DNA of 64,000 nucleotides from Nocardioides sp. zg-1228. Lineage in GTDB: Bacteria; Actinomycetota; Actinomycetes; Propionibacteriales; Nocardioidaceae. The notes under the pieces are model-generated. The model had not been told where the DNA came from and did not search any database. It was given only the letters and a program-made list of their open reading frames with translations. Position numbers and translations under genes: made by a program. Positions 25,308-33,962 of this stretch are shown in pieces. Positions within the stretch are counted from its first letter, which is position 1. Each line of letters starts with the position of its first letter. The DNA lies in the NCBI RefSeq assembly GCF_017086465.1, contig NZ_CP070961.1, forward strand, positions 434,001-498,000, read 5' to 3'.

Positions 25308-25412
25308 GGCGCTCATCCTGCTGGTCGTACGTCGCACGCGCGGGTGTCGGATCGTCGGCAAAGCGGCCGGTCGCCGGACACATCGTCACCCCGTCGGCCG
25401 TAGGCTGCCGCC
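25308..25412. promoter_or_regulatory. Divergent promoter region between mmsA-like and pucR-like genes
   Basis: 105 nt between divergent starts. It contains GATCGTCGGC (about 25350-25359), which also occurs just after the pucR-like gene (about 27035-27044), ahead of the cupin gene. A repeated 10-mer in both gaps makes it a candidate PucR box; this is weak without more copies. Confidence 0.35.
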
Positions 25413-27029
25413 GTGGTCGACGTGACGCCGGGGGTGACGCTGCGCGAGGCGCTGGAGCTGCCGGCGCTGCGCCGCGCCGCGCCCGAGGTGGTCGCCGGTG
25501 CCGCCGGGGCCGGCCGGCCGATCCGGTGGGTGCACGCCACCGAGCGACTCGACGTCGGCGAGCTCCTGCGAGCCGGCGACCTGCTGCTCACGATGGGCAC
25601 CGGCCTCCCCGACGACGACGACACCGCCGGGCTCGAGGCCTTCGTCGACGCCCTCGTCGACGTCGGGAGCGCGGGGGTGGTGGTCGAGCTCGGCCGACGA
25701 TGGGCCTCGGCGCTGCCCGACCCGCTCGTCGCCGCCTGCGAGGAGCACGGGCTCCCGCTCGTGGTGCTGGCGCGCGAGACCCGCTTCGCCACGCTCGCGC
25801 AGGAGATCGGCGAGCGGGTGGTCGACCGGCAGCTGGCCGAGCTGCGCGAGGCCCAGCGCGTGCACGAGACGTTCACCGACCTGGGCTACGACCTCGCGAG
25901 CCCGGCCGAGATCCTCCGCGCGGTGCAGCGCCTGGCCGACGCGCCCGTGGTCGTGGAGAACGCCCAGCACCGCCCGCTCGACTACTTCGCCGGCCCGGAC
26001 GACGGCGGCGGGTTCCTCGACGGATGGCCGGCCCGGTCCCAGCGCGTCGAGGTCGCCGGCCGCACCGGCTGGGACGCCGCCAACGGGTGGCTCGTCACCC
26101 GCCTCGGCACGACCGACCGGGCGTGGGGACGGCTGGTGATCGGCTCACCCGAGACGCCGTCGCAGCGGCTCGTGGCCGTGGCCGAGCGGGCCGCGTCGGC
26201 CCTCGCCCTGCACCGCCTGCACGACCGCGACCGCGGCACGCTCATGCGCCGCACGCACCTCGAGCTGCTCACCGGGCTGAGCGAGGACCCCGACTCCGAC
26301 GACGTACGACGACGCTGCGAGCTGGCCGGCTTCCCGGTGCGCCGGCGCACCCTGACCGGCGTGGTGGTCCGCCCGCGCGTCGGCGCCTCGCCCTCCGCCG
26401 AGCCCGACGAGGTGGCCGCGACCGTCGTCCGCGCCGCCCACGCGCTGCGCCTGCCGGCCCTGGTCTGCGAGGTCGAGCGCGACCTGCGGGTGCTGGTCTC
26501 GAGCGCTCCCGCGTCCTCGGCCGACGACCTGGTCGACCGGCTCGCCGCGCGCGTGCGGGCCCACCACGACGTGCTGGTGGCCGCCGGCCGCCCCGTCGCC
26601 GACCCGGCCGGGGTGGCCCGCACGGTGGCCGAGGCGGGGCAGGTCGCCGACGCCGCTCCCGCCGTGAGGCGCGAGCACGATCCCGGGGTGCACCGCCTCG
26701 CCGACCTGCACCTGCGCGGGCTGCTGGCGCTGCTCGGCGAGGACGAGCGGGTCCGCCTCTTCGTCGAGCGCGAGCTCGGGCCGCTGCAGGAGCACGACCG
26801 GGCCGACGGGGCGCGCACCGAGCTGGTGGCGGCGCTGCGCGCGCTCGTGCTGCACCCGGCCAGCAAGACCGAGGCCGCGGCGAGCCTGCACCTGTCGCGC
26901 GCGGCCTTCTACGACCGGCTGGCACGGATCGAGTCGATCCTCGGCGCCGACCTCGACGACCCTGACGTCCGGGTCTCGCTGCACGTCGCGCTCGTGGCAG
27001 ACGAACTGTTGGGCGGAGGGGCGAAGTGA
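25413..27029 (+). CDS. PucR-family transcriptional regulator
   Basis: A 538-residue protein. The N-terminal PucR domain starts VTLREALELPALRRAAPEVV and includes DVGELLRAGDLLLTMGTGL. The C-terminal helix-turn-helix of the PucR/CdaR type is LHPASKTEAAASLHLSRAAF followed by YDRLARIESILG. Members control purine, proline, GABA and amine breakdown, usually as activators. It is divergent from the semialdehyde dehydrogenase/aminotransferase/oxidoreductase operon and followed by a cupin and an aminobutyraldehyde dehydrogenase. It very likely controls both arms. GTG start. Confidence 0.9.
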   Translation: MVDVTPGVTLREALELPALRRAAPEVVAGAAGAGRPIRWVHATERLDVGELLRAGDLLLTMGTGLPDDDDTAGLEAFVDALVDVGSAGVVVELGRRWASALPDPLVAACEEHGLPLVVLARETRFATLAQEIGERVVDRQLAELREAQRVHETFTDLGYDLASPAEILRAVQRLADAPVVVENAQHRPLDYFAGPDDGGGFLDGWPARSQRVEVAGRTGWDAANGWLVTRLGTTDRAWGRLVIGSPETPSQRLVAVAERAASALALHRLHDRDRGTLMRRTHLELLTGLSEDPDSDDVRRRCELAGFPVRRRTLTGVVVRPRVGASPSAEPDEVAATVVRAAHALRLPALVCEVERDLRVLVSSAPASSADDLVDRLAARVRAHHDVLVAAGRPVADPAGVARTVAEAGQVADAAPAVRREHDPGVHRLADLHLRGLLALLGEDERVRLFVERELGPLQEHDRADGARTELVAALRALVLHPASKTEAAASLHLSRAAFYDRLARIESILGADLDDPDVRVSLHVALVADELLGGGAK

Positions 27030-27078
27030 CGACAGATCGTCGGCCGCCGCGCCCCGCCCCGCTGGGGACGATGCAGCC

Positions 27079-27414
27079 ATGAGCCCCGCCGCGACCCGCG
27101 TCCTCGACACCGCCGCGCCCGTGCCGACCGCGCCCCTCGACCCGGGCACGGTCCTGGCCGGCGCCCCTGCGGCGGGCTCGCGCGCGCTGGCCGCGGTGTC
27201 CGGCGTGGAGGTCGGGGTGTGGGAGATGACCCCGGGCACCGCCACCGACGTCGAGGTCGACGAGGTGTTCGTCGTGCTCTCCGGCGCCGCGAGCGTGACC
27301 TTCGACGACGGCGAGCAGGTCGAGCTCGGGCCGGGCAGCGTCGTCCGCCTGCGGGCCGGCGAGCACACGACCTGGGTCGTCCACGAGACCATCCGCAAGA
27401 TCTACGTCGCCTGA
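27079..27414 (+). CDS. Small cupin-domain protein
   Basis: A 111-residue single-domain cupin: GVWEMTPGTATDVEVDEVFV as first motif and LGPGSVVRLRAGEHTTWVVH as second. It resembles the DUF861/EutQ-like cupins found beside PucR-controlled amine catabolic genes. A metal-binding or small-ligand role is possible. It lies between the pucR-like gene and the aldehyde dehydrogenase gene, 19 nt before the latter. Confidence 0.85.
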   Translation: MSPAATRVLDTAAPVPTAPLDPGTVLAGAPAAGSRALAAVSGVEVGVWEMTPGTATDVEVDEVFVVLSGAASVTFDDGEQVELGPGSVVRLRAGEHTTWVVHETIRKIYVA

Positions 27415-27433
27415 CCGCCCGCCGAGGAGAGCA

Positions 27434-28888
27434 ATGACCGACCAGCCGACCGACCAGCCGACCGACCCGACGATCCGCAACTTCATCGACGGCGAGCTCG
27501 TCGCGTCGGCGAGCACCGAGTTCATCGAGCTCGTCGACCCCGTCACCGGCGCACCCGACGGGCGCTCGCCCGTCTCGACGCACGAGGAGGTCGACCGGGC
27601 GTACGCCGCCGCGGAGCGGGCCTCGGCCTCCTGGAAGCGGCTCACCCCGGGCGCGCGCCAGGGCTACCTGCTCGACCTGGCGACCGCGATCGCGGAGCGC
27701 CGCGACGAGATCAGCGAGGTGCAGGCCCGCGACACCGGGCAGCCCGTGCGCCACATCGCGAGCGAGGAGGTCGACCAGGGCGTCGACCAGCTGCGCTTCT
27801 TCGCCGGCGCCGCGCGACTCCTGGAGGGCAAGTCGTCGGGGGAGTACCTCGAGGGCCACACCTCCGCGATCCGTCGCGAGCCGATCGGCGTCGTCGGCCA
27901 GGTGACGCCGTGGAACTACCCCTTCGCGATGGCGATCTGGAAGATCGCGCCCGCGCTGGCGGCGGGCAACACGGTCGTCCTCAAGCCCAGCGACACCACG
28001 CCGCGCTCCACCGTCCTGCTGGCCGAGATCGCCGGCGCGATCCTGCCGCCCGGCGTGCTCAACGTGGTCAACGGCGACGCCTCCACGGGTCGCTACCTCG
28101 TCGAGCACCCGACCCCCGGACTCGTCGCGATCACCGGCTCGGTGCGCGCGGGCACGGAGGTCGCGCTGTCGGCCGCGAGGTCGCTCAAGCGGGTCCACCT
28201 CGAGCTCGGCGGCAAGGCGCCGGTCGTGGTGGCGCCCGACGCCGACCTGGCCCGGGCCGCCGAGATGGTGGCCGCGGCCGCCTACTTCAACGCCGGCCAG
28301 GACTGCACCGCCGCCACCCGGGTGATCGTCCACAGCAGCGTGCACGACGAGCTCGTCGAGCTGCTGGTCACGGAGGCCGAGGCCACCCGGGCCGGCCCGC
28401 CGTCGGACGACGGGGCCGACTACGGTCCGCTCAACAACGCCGCCCACCTCGCGAAGGTCGAGTCGTTCCTCGCCGACCTGCCCGCCCACGCGAGCGTCCG
28501 CACCGGAGGCGCCCGGCACGGTGAGGCCGGCTTCTTCTTCGCGCCGACCGTCGTGACCGGCGTACGCCAGGACGACCGCATCGTGCAGGAGGAGGTCTTC
28601 GGCCCCGTCCTGACGGTGCAGTCCTACGACGACGAGGCCGAGGCGCTCGCGATGGCCAACGGCGTCCCCTACGGCCTCGCCGCGAGCGTGTGGACCCGCG
28701 ACGTCGGCACCGCCGACCGACTCACCCGCGAGCTCGACTTCGGCTGCGTGTGGGTCAACACCCACATCCCGTTCGTCTCGGAGATGCCGCACGGCGGGTT
28801 CGGCGCGTCGGGCTACGGCAAGGACCTGTCGGGCTACGGCTTCGACGACTACACGCGCATCAAGCACGTGATGACCGCCCACTACTGA
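27434..28888 (+). CDS. Aminobutyraldehyde-type NAD-dependent aldehyde dehydrogenase
   Basis: A 484-residue aldehyde dehydrogenase. The catalytic Cys is in FNAGQDCTAATRVIV and the general base Glu in HLELGGKAPVVV; GQVTPWNYPFAMAIWKIAPA is the cofactor-domain signature. Overall it is closest in pattern to gamma-aminobutyraldehyde dehydrogenases (PatD/PuuC-like). It would oxidise an aminoaldehyde released by the amine oxidase or aminotransferase of this locus to GABA or a similar acid. The first 11 residues are a TDQP repeat. GAGGAG lies before the ATG. Confidence 0.88.
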   Translation: MTDQPTDQPTDPTIRNFIDGELVASASTEFIELVDPVTGAPDGRSPVSTHEEVDRAYAAAERASASWKRLTPGARQGYLLDLATAIAERRDEISEVQARDTGQPVRHIASEEVDQGVDQLRFFAGAARLLEGKSSGEYLEGHTSAIRREPIGVVGQVTPWNYPFAMAIWKIAPALAAGNTVVLKPSDTTPRSTVLLAEIAGAILPPGVLNVVNGDASTGRYLVEHPTPGLVAITGSVRAGTEVALSAARSLKRVHLELGGKAPVVVAPDADLARAAEMVAAAAYFNAGQDCTAATRVIVHSSVHDELVELLVTEAEATRAGPPSDDGADYGPLNNAAHLAKVESFLADLPAHASVRTGGARHGEAGFFFAPTVVTGVRQDDRIVQEEVFGPVLTVQSYDDEAEALAMANGVPYGLAASVWTRDVGTADRLTRELDFGCVWVNTHIPFVSEMPHGGFGASGYGKDLSGYGFDDYTRIKHVMTAHY

Positions 28889-28943
28889 CAGGCGGGCCAG
28901 TGCCGGTCCGTCCCGGTCTCGACGGGTCGGGCATGCTGGGGCC

Positions 28944-29342
28944 ATGCGCTTCACCGAGCACGAGCTGACCGTGGCCGTCACCGCCGCCGCCAAGATCGTG
29001 GCCGGCGGCAAGGTCGGGCGCCGCGCCAAGGGCGAGGCGGCCTGGGAGTCGATGAGCAAGATCGAGCGCTACCACCTGCTCGAGGCGGTCGGCAGCCAGG
29101 TCCTGCCCGTCCTGCTCGCCCTGCCCGACGTCGAGGTGCCGGCGGGCACCCGGCCCACCTTCACCGACGCCCAGATCGCGGCCGCGGTCGAGCAGACCCT
29201 CGGCGAGAGCGGTGTGGGCCGGCTGCGGCAGAAGGTGGCGGTCGCGGCGCGACTGACGCTCGTACGCACGGCGCTCGCCCAGCTCCCGGTGCGCCAGGAC
29301 CCCGACGCGCTCACCGTGCCCGACTCCCTCGAGGACCTCTGA
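28944..29342 (+). CDS. Hypothetical small soluble protein
   Basis: A 132-residue protein, mixed helical and hydrophilic, with KVGRRAKGEAAWESMSKIER, TFTDAQIAAAVEQTL and a conserved-looking Asp/Leu C-terminus. No membrane segment, signal or known domain is recognised. It stands alone 55 nt after the aldehyde dehydrogenase gene. Codon use matches its neighbours, so it is likely real. Confidence 0.75.
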   Translation: MRFTEHELTVAVTAAAKIVAGGKVGRRAKGEAAWESMSKIERYHLLEAVGSQVLPVLLALPDVEVPAGTRPTFTDAQIAAAVEQTLGESGVGRLRQKVAVAARLTLVRTALAQLPVRQDPDALTVPDSLEDL

Positions 29343-29411
29343 GCCGTCCCGCCCCCAGGGCCTGAGGACCCTGAGGACGGCGTTCAGGTTGGGTGCGTAC
29401 CGTCGTTACCG

Positions 29412-30203
29412 ATGACTTCCTCCGTGTTCTCCCTGATGACCTCCCGCACCCGCACCGTGATCGGCGCCCTGTCGGTCGCCGCCGTGCTCACGCTCTCCGC
29501 CTGCGGCGGGTCGGACGCGTCCGACGACGCCAAGGACTCCTCGTCGAGCTCCTCGCCGTCCGCGAGCGCCTCCGACGGCGCCGCCGAGGGCCCCCAGCCC
29601 GACCTCGACGCGATCCCCGACGTGGTCGCCGAGGTCAACGGCGAGCAGGTGACCAAGGAGGAGTTCGTGCCGATCTACAAGGCGGCCTTCCAGCAGGCGG
29701 CGGCCCAGGCGCAGATGACCGGGGAGGAGCCCGACGAGAAGGCGCTGCGCAAGCAGACCGCCGACAACCTCGTCGACACCGAGCTGCTGCTGCAGGAGGC
29801 CGAGTCGCGTGGCCTCGAGGTCAGCGACGAGGCCGTCGACGAGGAGCTGGCCGACCTGGCGAAGCAGAACGGCATGGGGTCGGCCGACGAGCTCCTCGAG
29901 GCCGTCGAGGCCCAGGGCCTGAGCGCCGAGCAGGCCCGCGAGCAGGTCGAGACCCAGGCGATGGTCGAGCAGCTCGTCGCCGACGAGGACGGCCCGCTCG
30001 AGCCCACCGACAAGGAGCTGCGCAAGATCTACGCGCAGGCCAAGAAGCAGCAGGCCGCGTCGGGCGGCGGGCAGGAGATCCCGCCCTTCGACCAGGTGCG
30101 CGACCAGCTCGTCGAGCAGGCCGAGGCCCAGCAGGTCGGCAAGGTCGCCACGGAGCTGGTCACGGACCTCCGCAAGGACGCGGACATCACGATCAACCTC
30201 TGA
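29412..30203 (+). CDS. SurA-N domain lipoprotein (chaperone-like)
   Basis: A 263-residue lipoprotein. The signal peptide ends in the lipobox LSAC (about residues 28-31), followed by a Ser/Asp-rich linker to about residue 65. A SurA N-terminal-like helical domain follows (VAEVNGEQVTKEEFVPIYKA, LRKQTADNLVDTELLLQEAE, AREQVETQAMVEQLV). No parvulin peptidyl-prolyl isomerase core is present; the C-terminal helix resumes at PPFDQVRDQLVEQAE. It is probably a membrane-anchored folding helper outside the cell. The ATG at 29412 was used; an ATG at residue 9 is also possible. Confidence 0.85.
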   Translation: MTSSVFSLMTSRTRTVIGALSVAAVLTLSACGGSDASDDAKDSSSSSSPSASASDGAAEGPQPDLDAIPDVVAEVNGEQVTKEEFVPIYKAAFQQAAAQAQMTGEEPDEKALRKQTADNLVDTELLLQEAESRGLEVSDEAVDEELADLAKQNGMGSADELLEAVEAQGLSAEQAREQVETQAMVEQLVADEDGPLEPTDKELRKIYAQAKKQQAASGGGQEIPPFDQVRDQLVEQAEAQQVGKVATELVTDLRKDADITINL

Positions 30204-30226
30204 CGTCGGTCAACCTCTGACGCTGC

Positions 30227-30241
30227 GCCCGCTCAGCGGGC
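30227..30241. terminator. Short hairpin between convergent genes
   Basis: GCCCGCT-C-AGCGGGC, perfect 7-bp arms, covering the stop codon of the leftward hydrolase gene and 23 nt after the stop of the lipoprotein gene. It could end both transcripts. Confidence 0.35.
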
Positions 30242-31075
30242 GAGGAAGCCGGCCAGCAGCTCCTGGAACTCCGCGGGCTGCTCGAGGGCGGGCGCGTGAC
30301 CGCACCGGCCGAGGACGTGGAGGCGTACGTCATCGAGGTGCTCGAGCAGCGGCAGCGCGGCCGTCCGGAGCGGCGTGAGGCGATCGTGCGCCCCGTGGAC
30401 GAGCAGCACCGGCGCCCGGATGGCCGCCAGCTCGTCGGCGGAGAGGGTCAGGTCGTCGACCCACCGCGATCGAGGCGGCGGGAAGAGCGTCGCGAACGCC
30501 TCCGCGCCCGCCTGCATCGCCGCGGTGCGGGCGGCCACGGCCTTCGGCGTGACGAGGCGCTGGTCGTGGACCAGCCGGCAGGTCATGTCGCGTGCGCCGT
30601 CGGGGGTCGGGGGTGCGGCCCAGACCGCGTCGAGGTCGGCGGACAGCGGCGCCCCCGGGGCGCCCATCGTGCCGACGGCCACCACATGGGTGACCTGTTG
30701 CGGACGGGCGGCGGCCAGGGCCAGCGCCACCGCGCCGCCCATCGAGTGGCCCACGACGGCGTAGGACGTCTCGCCGAGGGCGTCCATCAGGCCGGCGGCC
30801 TGGTCGGTCCAGGTGCGGCGACCGCCCGACGACCCCGCCGGCAGCGGGGTGCGGCCGAAGCCGGCCTGGTCGGGCGCGACCACGCGGTGCGAGCCGGCGA
30901 GCGCCGCCGCGGTCGCTGCCCAGGCGCCGGCGGCAGTCGTGCCGGGACCGGAGCCGTGTAGCATCAGCACGGCGTGCCCGGCCCCGGTCTCGTGCACGCG
31001 GACGGGCGAGCCGTCGACGTCGACGACCTCCCCCGGCGTGCGAGTCGCGGCCTCCGCGGGGAGGCCACGGCTCAT
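30233..31075 (-). CDS. Alpha/beta hydrolase
   Basis: A 280-residue hydrolase with an oxyanion-hole motif HGSGPGTTAAGAW, nucleophile elbow VVGHSMGGAVALAL (Ser), late Asp in VLLVHGAHDRLTPL and His in VLGRCGHAPALEQP. The pattern HGSGPG is typical of meta-cleavage product (C-C bond) hydrolases such as BphD/HsaD. No ring-cleavage dioxygenase lies nearby, so that role is only suggested. The ATG overlaps the stop of the DJ-1/PfpI gene. Confidence 0.88.
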   Translation of the reverse strand: MSRGLPAEAATRTPGEVVDVDGSPVRVHETGAGHAVLMLHGSGPGTTAAGAWAATAAALAGSHRVVAPDQAGFGRTPLPAGSSGGRRTWTDQAAGLMDALGETSYAVVGHSMGGAVALALAAARPQQVTHVVAVGTMGAPGAPLSADLDAVWAAPPTPDGARDMTCRLVHDQRLVTPKAVAARTAAMQAGAEAFATLFPPPRSRWVDDLTLSADELAAIRAPVLLVHGAHDRLTPLRTAALPLLEHLDDVRLHVLGRCGHAPALEQPAEFQELLAGFLAR

Positions 31076-31641
31076 GCCGACGCGCCGCCGATGGACTTGT
31101 CGAAGACCTCCATCATGGCCCGGCCGAACTGCGGCATGTCGGGCCAGCCGCGGCAGGAGACCAGGTTGCCGTCGACGCAGTCGGGGGCGTCGACGACCGT
31201 CGCCCCGGCGTTCTCCATGTCGCCGGCGATGGGTGGGAAGCACGCGGTGCTGCGGCCCTTGAGGAGGCCGTAGACCGCGGGCACCTGGGCGCCGTGGCAC
31301 ACCAGGGCGATGGGGAGGTTGCGGGCGAAGAAGTGCTCGGTGATCCGGCGGACGTCGGGGTCGACGCGGATCCACTCGGGGGCGCGGCCGCCGGGGATGA
31401 TGAGGGCGTCGTAGCGCTCGAGGTCGACCTCGGCCCACGTCAGGTCGACGGGCAGCTTGCGGCCGGGCTTCTCGACGTAGGCGTCGCAGTTGGGGTCGAA
31501 CTCGTGGATGACGAGCTGGACGTCGCGCGTGGTGAGGGAGGCGACGTCGACGTCCCACCCGCCCTCCTGCACGCGGTAGTAGGGGTACATGGTGTCGAGC
31601 TCTTCGGCGGCGTCGCCGGTCATGAGCAGTGCTCTGGGCAC
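31072..31641 (-). CDS. DJ-1/PfpI family protein
   Basis: A 189-residue class I glutamine-amidotransferase-like protein. The nucleophile Cys is in LALVCHGAQVPAVYG-like sequence (PIALVCHGAQ), with the acidic partner in YDALIIPGGRAPEW. Members act as deglycases, holding chaperones or peptidase-like enzymes. GTG was chosen because AAGGAG lies 6 nt upstream; no earlier start has such a site. It is first in a two-gene operon with the hydrolase (ATGA overlap). Confidence 0.88.
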   Translation of the reverse strand: MPRALLMTGDAAEELDTMYPYYRVQEGGWDVDVASLTTRDVQLVIHEFDPNCDAYVEKPGRKLPVDLTWAEVDLERYDALIIPGGRAPEWIRVDPDVRRITEHFFARNLPIALVCHGAQVPAVYGLLKGRSTACFPPIAGDMENAGATVVDAPDCVDGNLVSCRGWPDMPQFGRAMMEVFDKSIGGASA

Positions 31642-31705
31642 CTGGGTCTCCTTGGCTGAGGGCGGCAAAGACGAGCGGTCCGGACCCGAGCAAGCCCGAC
31701 CACAG

Positions 31706-31719
31706 GATCGGATCCGATC
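31706..31719. promoter_or_regulatory. Palindrome GATCGGATCCGATC
   Basis: A perfect 14-nt palindrome, next to further GATCGG copies (31705-31735). It lies after the GntR gene stop and upstream of the DJ-1/PfpI gene, both leftward. It may be an operator or part of the GntR terminator. Confidence 0.25.
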
Positions 31720-31731
31720 GGATCGGTCGGG

Positions 31732-32508
31732 TCAGGATCGCTGCGGGCGACCGTCCGCGTCAAGGGGTGGTGCGTCCAGATCCTGCTCGGACTCCTCGAA
31801 GAGACGGCGGAACCGGTCTCGCGAGAGCAGGATGTGGCGCCGCATCGCATAGGCGGCGGCATCGGGATCACGGGAGGCGATCGCGTCGACGACCTCCTCG
31901 TGCTCGCCCATGGCGAGGAAGGTGACCTCCGCGTCGTAGAGCAGCCGGAACAGGTGGACGTGGGTGTGCAGGCGGGCGAGCGCCTCGCGCACGACCTGGT
32001 TGCCCGCGCTGTCGGCGACGAGGTCGTGGAGGGCGGCGTCGCGCAGGCCGAAGGCGCCGTAGGCGAGGTGGCGGCCGCCCTCGACGAGCTGGCCCATCTC
32101 CTCGAGCAGCCGGCGCATCTCCTCGACCTGGCCGGTCGTGGCGCGCTCCGCCGCGTGGCGGGCGGCGGACGGCTCGAGGAGGAGCCGGATCTCGACCATG
32201 TCCTCGAAGCGGTCGCGGGTGATCTGCGGGGGGATCCGGTAGCCGGCGTGCGGCACCCGGACGACCAGGCCGTCGGCCTCCATCCGGTTGAGCGCGTCGC
32301 GGATGGGGGTCTGCGAGACGCGCAGCTCGCGGGCCAGGGCGTCCATCGTGACGCGGGAGCCGGGCTCGATGCGCAACGACATCAGCTGTCCCAGGAGGGC
32401 GTCGTAGACCTCGTCGGCCAGCCGCCCACGAGGACGCTCGAGGCGCCTGCGCCCACCGGTGGGAGCGACCCATGACACGGGGGGCTCGCCCGTCCTCGCC
32501 TCGTCCAT
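31732..32508 (-). CDS. GntR-family (FCD/FadR subgroup) transcriptional regulator
   Basis: A 258-residue protein. The N-terminal winged helix (LADEVYDALLGQLMSLRIEP, LARELRVSQTPIRDALNRME) is followed by the all-helical FCD ligand domain with metal-binding His/Asp residues (EIRLLLEPSAARHAAERA, DAALHDLVADSAGNQVV, MRRHILLSRDRF). These proteins usually repress a neighbouring catabolic operon until a small acid binds. It is divergent from the alcohol dehydrogenase/aldehyde dehydrogenase/ABC importer operon and is its probable repressor. Confidence 0.9.
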   Translation of the reverse strand: MDEARTGEPPVSWVAPTGGRRRLERPRGRLADEVYDALLGQLMSLRIEPGSRVTMDALARELRVSQTPIRDALNRMEADGLVVRVPHAGYRIPPQITRDRFEDMVEIRLLLEPSAARHAAERATTGQVEEMRRLLEEMGQLVEGGRHLAYGAFGLRDAALHDLVADSAGNQVVREALARLHTHVHLFRLLYDAEVTFLAMGEHEEVVDAIASRDPDAAAYAMRRHILLSRDRFRRLFEESEQDLDAPPLDADGRPQRS

Positions 32509-32693
32509 GCTGTCCGGTCCCTTCTCACCAGTGCTGGCCGGACCGTTGACAGCGGCCGGTGCGGTGACTCATGCTCTCGCACGAATCAGATCGTATAGGA
32601 AATGGGTCAGGGCGTCTGCGGTGGGGGAACGGGCCCTCGCGGCACCCGGTCCGTGCACTCGCCCTCGATTCCCTCCCCCACCACGGAGCCCCC
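32509..32693. promoter_or_regulatory. Divergent control region of the GntR-alcohol catabolism locus
   Basis: 185 nt between divergent starts. TTGACA (32546-32551) followed after 17 nt by TCATGC is a possible rightward promoter. An AT-rich patch follows (about 32581-32602), containing TCGTATAGGA, an imperfect match to the T-GT-N-AC-A boxes of FCD-type GntR regulators. A repressor bound there would sit just downstream of the promoter. Confidence 0.4.
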
Positions 32694-33962
32694 ATGAGCC
32701 TGCTCGGCGTCCTGCGCGGTCCGCGCCAGGTCCTGTTCGGAGCCGGGCAGCGTCACGCCCTCGCCACGGTGACCGCCGCCCTCGGGTCGCGCGCACTGGT
32801 CTGTACCGATGCCCGGTTCGGTGCCACCGCCGAGTTCGCCCAGCTCGTGGGCCTCCTCGAGCAGGCAGGGGTGCACGTCACGACCTTCGCCGAGGTGGAG
32901 CCCGACGTGCCGGTGCACCAGGTGACGCAGTGCGCGCAGCTCGCCGCCGCGGCACGGCCAGACGTCGTGGTCGGCATGGGCGGAGGCAGCTGTCTGGACC
33001 TCGCCAAGGCGGTCGCGGTGCTCCTCGCGCACGGCGGCTCGCCGGCCGACTACTACGGCGAGCTCCGGGTGCCCGGGCCGGTGGTGCCGGTCGTGGCGCT
33101 GCCGACCACCGCGGGCACCGGCTCGGAGGTGACCCCGGTGGCCGTGCTCACCGATCCCGACCGGGTCAGCAAGGTGGGCATCTCCAGCCCGCACCTGATC
33201 CCCCAGGTCGCCGTGTGCGACCCCGAGCTCACGCTCGGGTGCCCGCCCGGCCTCACCGCCAGCGCCGGCGCCGACGCGCTCTCGCACGTCGTGGAGGCCT
33301 TCACCGCCGTACGCCGCCCGCTGACGACCGGGCTCGCCACCGAGCGGGTCTTCGTGGGCAAGAACGAGCTGACCGACACCTACGCCCTGCTCGGCGTGCG
33401 GCTCATCGCCGGCAGCCTGCACCGGGCCTGGTCGACCCCCGACGACGTCGAGGCGCGCGAGGCGATGATGCTCGGCGCCACCGCGGGCGGGTTCGCCCTC
33501 GGCACCGCGGGCACGGCGGCCGCGCACGCCATCCAGTACCCGGTCGGCGCCCTGACGCACACGCCGCACGGCATCGGCGTCGGTGCCCTGCTGCCCTACG
33601 TCATGGAGTACAACCGCCCGGCCCGGGTGGCCGAGATGGCGGCGATCGCGGTGGCCATGGGCGCCTCGCCCGACGCCTCCGCCGAGGACCTGGCCGACGA
33701 GGCCATCGACCGGGTCGCCGCGCTGCTCGCCTCCGTCGGCATCCCGGCGACGCTCGCCGAGATCGGCCTGCCGGCCGACCAGCTCCGCTGGACCGCCGAG
33801 CAGGCGAGCGGAGCCGAGCGTCTCGTGGCCAACAACCCGCGTCCGCTCGACGTCGACGGCCTCGAGCGCATCGTCCGCGCCGCCCATTCCGGCGATCGCG
33901 CGGCCCTGCGCGATGCCGTGCTGCCGACCGACGACCTCACCACCCCGGCAGGTGCGCGATGA
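32694..33962 (+). CDS. Iron-containing alcohol dehydrogenase
   Basis: A 422-residue group III alcohol dehydrogenase. The NAD-binding GGGS is in VVGMGGGSCLDLAKAVA and LPTTAGTGSEVTPVAV; metal ligands are in GADALSHVVEAF (Asp, His) and HAIQYPVGALTHTPHG (two His). It interconverts a short-chain alcohol, diol or polyol with its aldehyde or ketone. GGAG lies 5 nt before the ATG. First gene of the GntR-controlled operon; it overlaps the aldehyde dehydrogenase gene by 4 nt, so the pair should carry an alcohol to an acid. Confidence 0.88.
   Translation: MSLLGVLRGPRQVLFGAGQRHALATVTAALGSRALVCTDARFGATAEFAQLVGLLEQAGVHVTTFAEVEPDVPVHQVTQCAQLAAAARPDVVVGMGGGSCLDLAKAVAVLLAHGGSPADYYGELRVPGPVVPVVALPTTAGTGSEVTPVAVLTDPDRVSKVGISSPHLIPQVAVCDPELTLGCPPGLTASAGADALSHVVEAFTAVRRPLTTGLATERVFVGKNELTDTYALLGVRLIAGSLHRAWSTPDDVEAREAMMLGATAGGFALGTAGTAAAHAIQYPVGALTHTPHGIGVGALLPYVMEYNRPARVAEMAAIAVAMGASPDASAEDLADEAIDRVAALLASVGIPATLAEIGLPADQLRWTAEQASGAERLVANNPRPLDVDGLERIVRAAHSGDRAALRDAVLPTDDLTTPAGAR

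Noticed and set aside
30233..31641. Aromatic ring-cleavage pathway suggested by the C-C hydrolase-like motif
   Set aside because: No dioxygenase, hydratase or aldolase accompanies it; the only partner is a DJ-1/PfpI protein.
32694..33962. Maleylacetate reductase
   Set aside because: It shares the fold, but the metal-ligand region is that of iron-containing alcohol dehydrogenases and no ring-cleavage genes are nearby.
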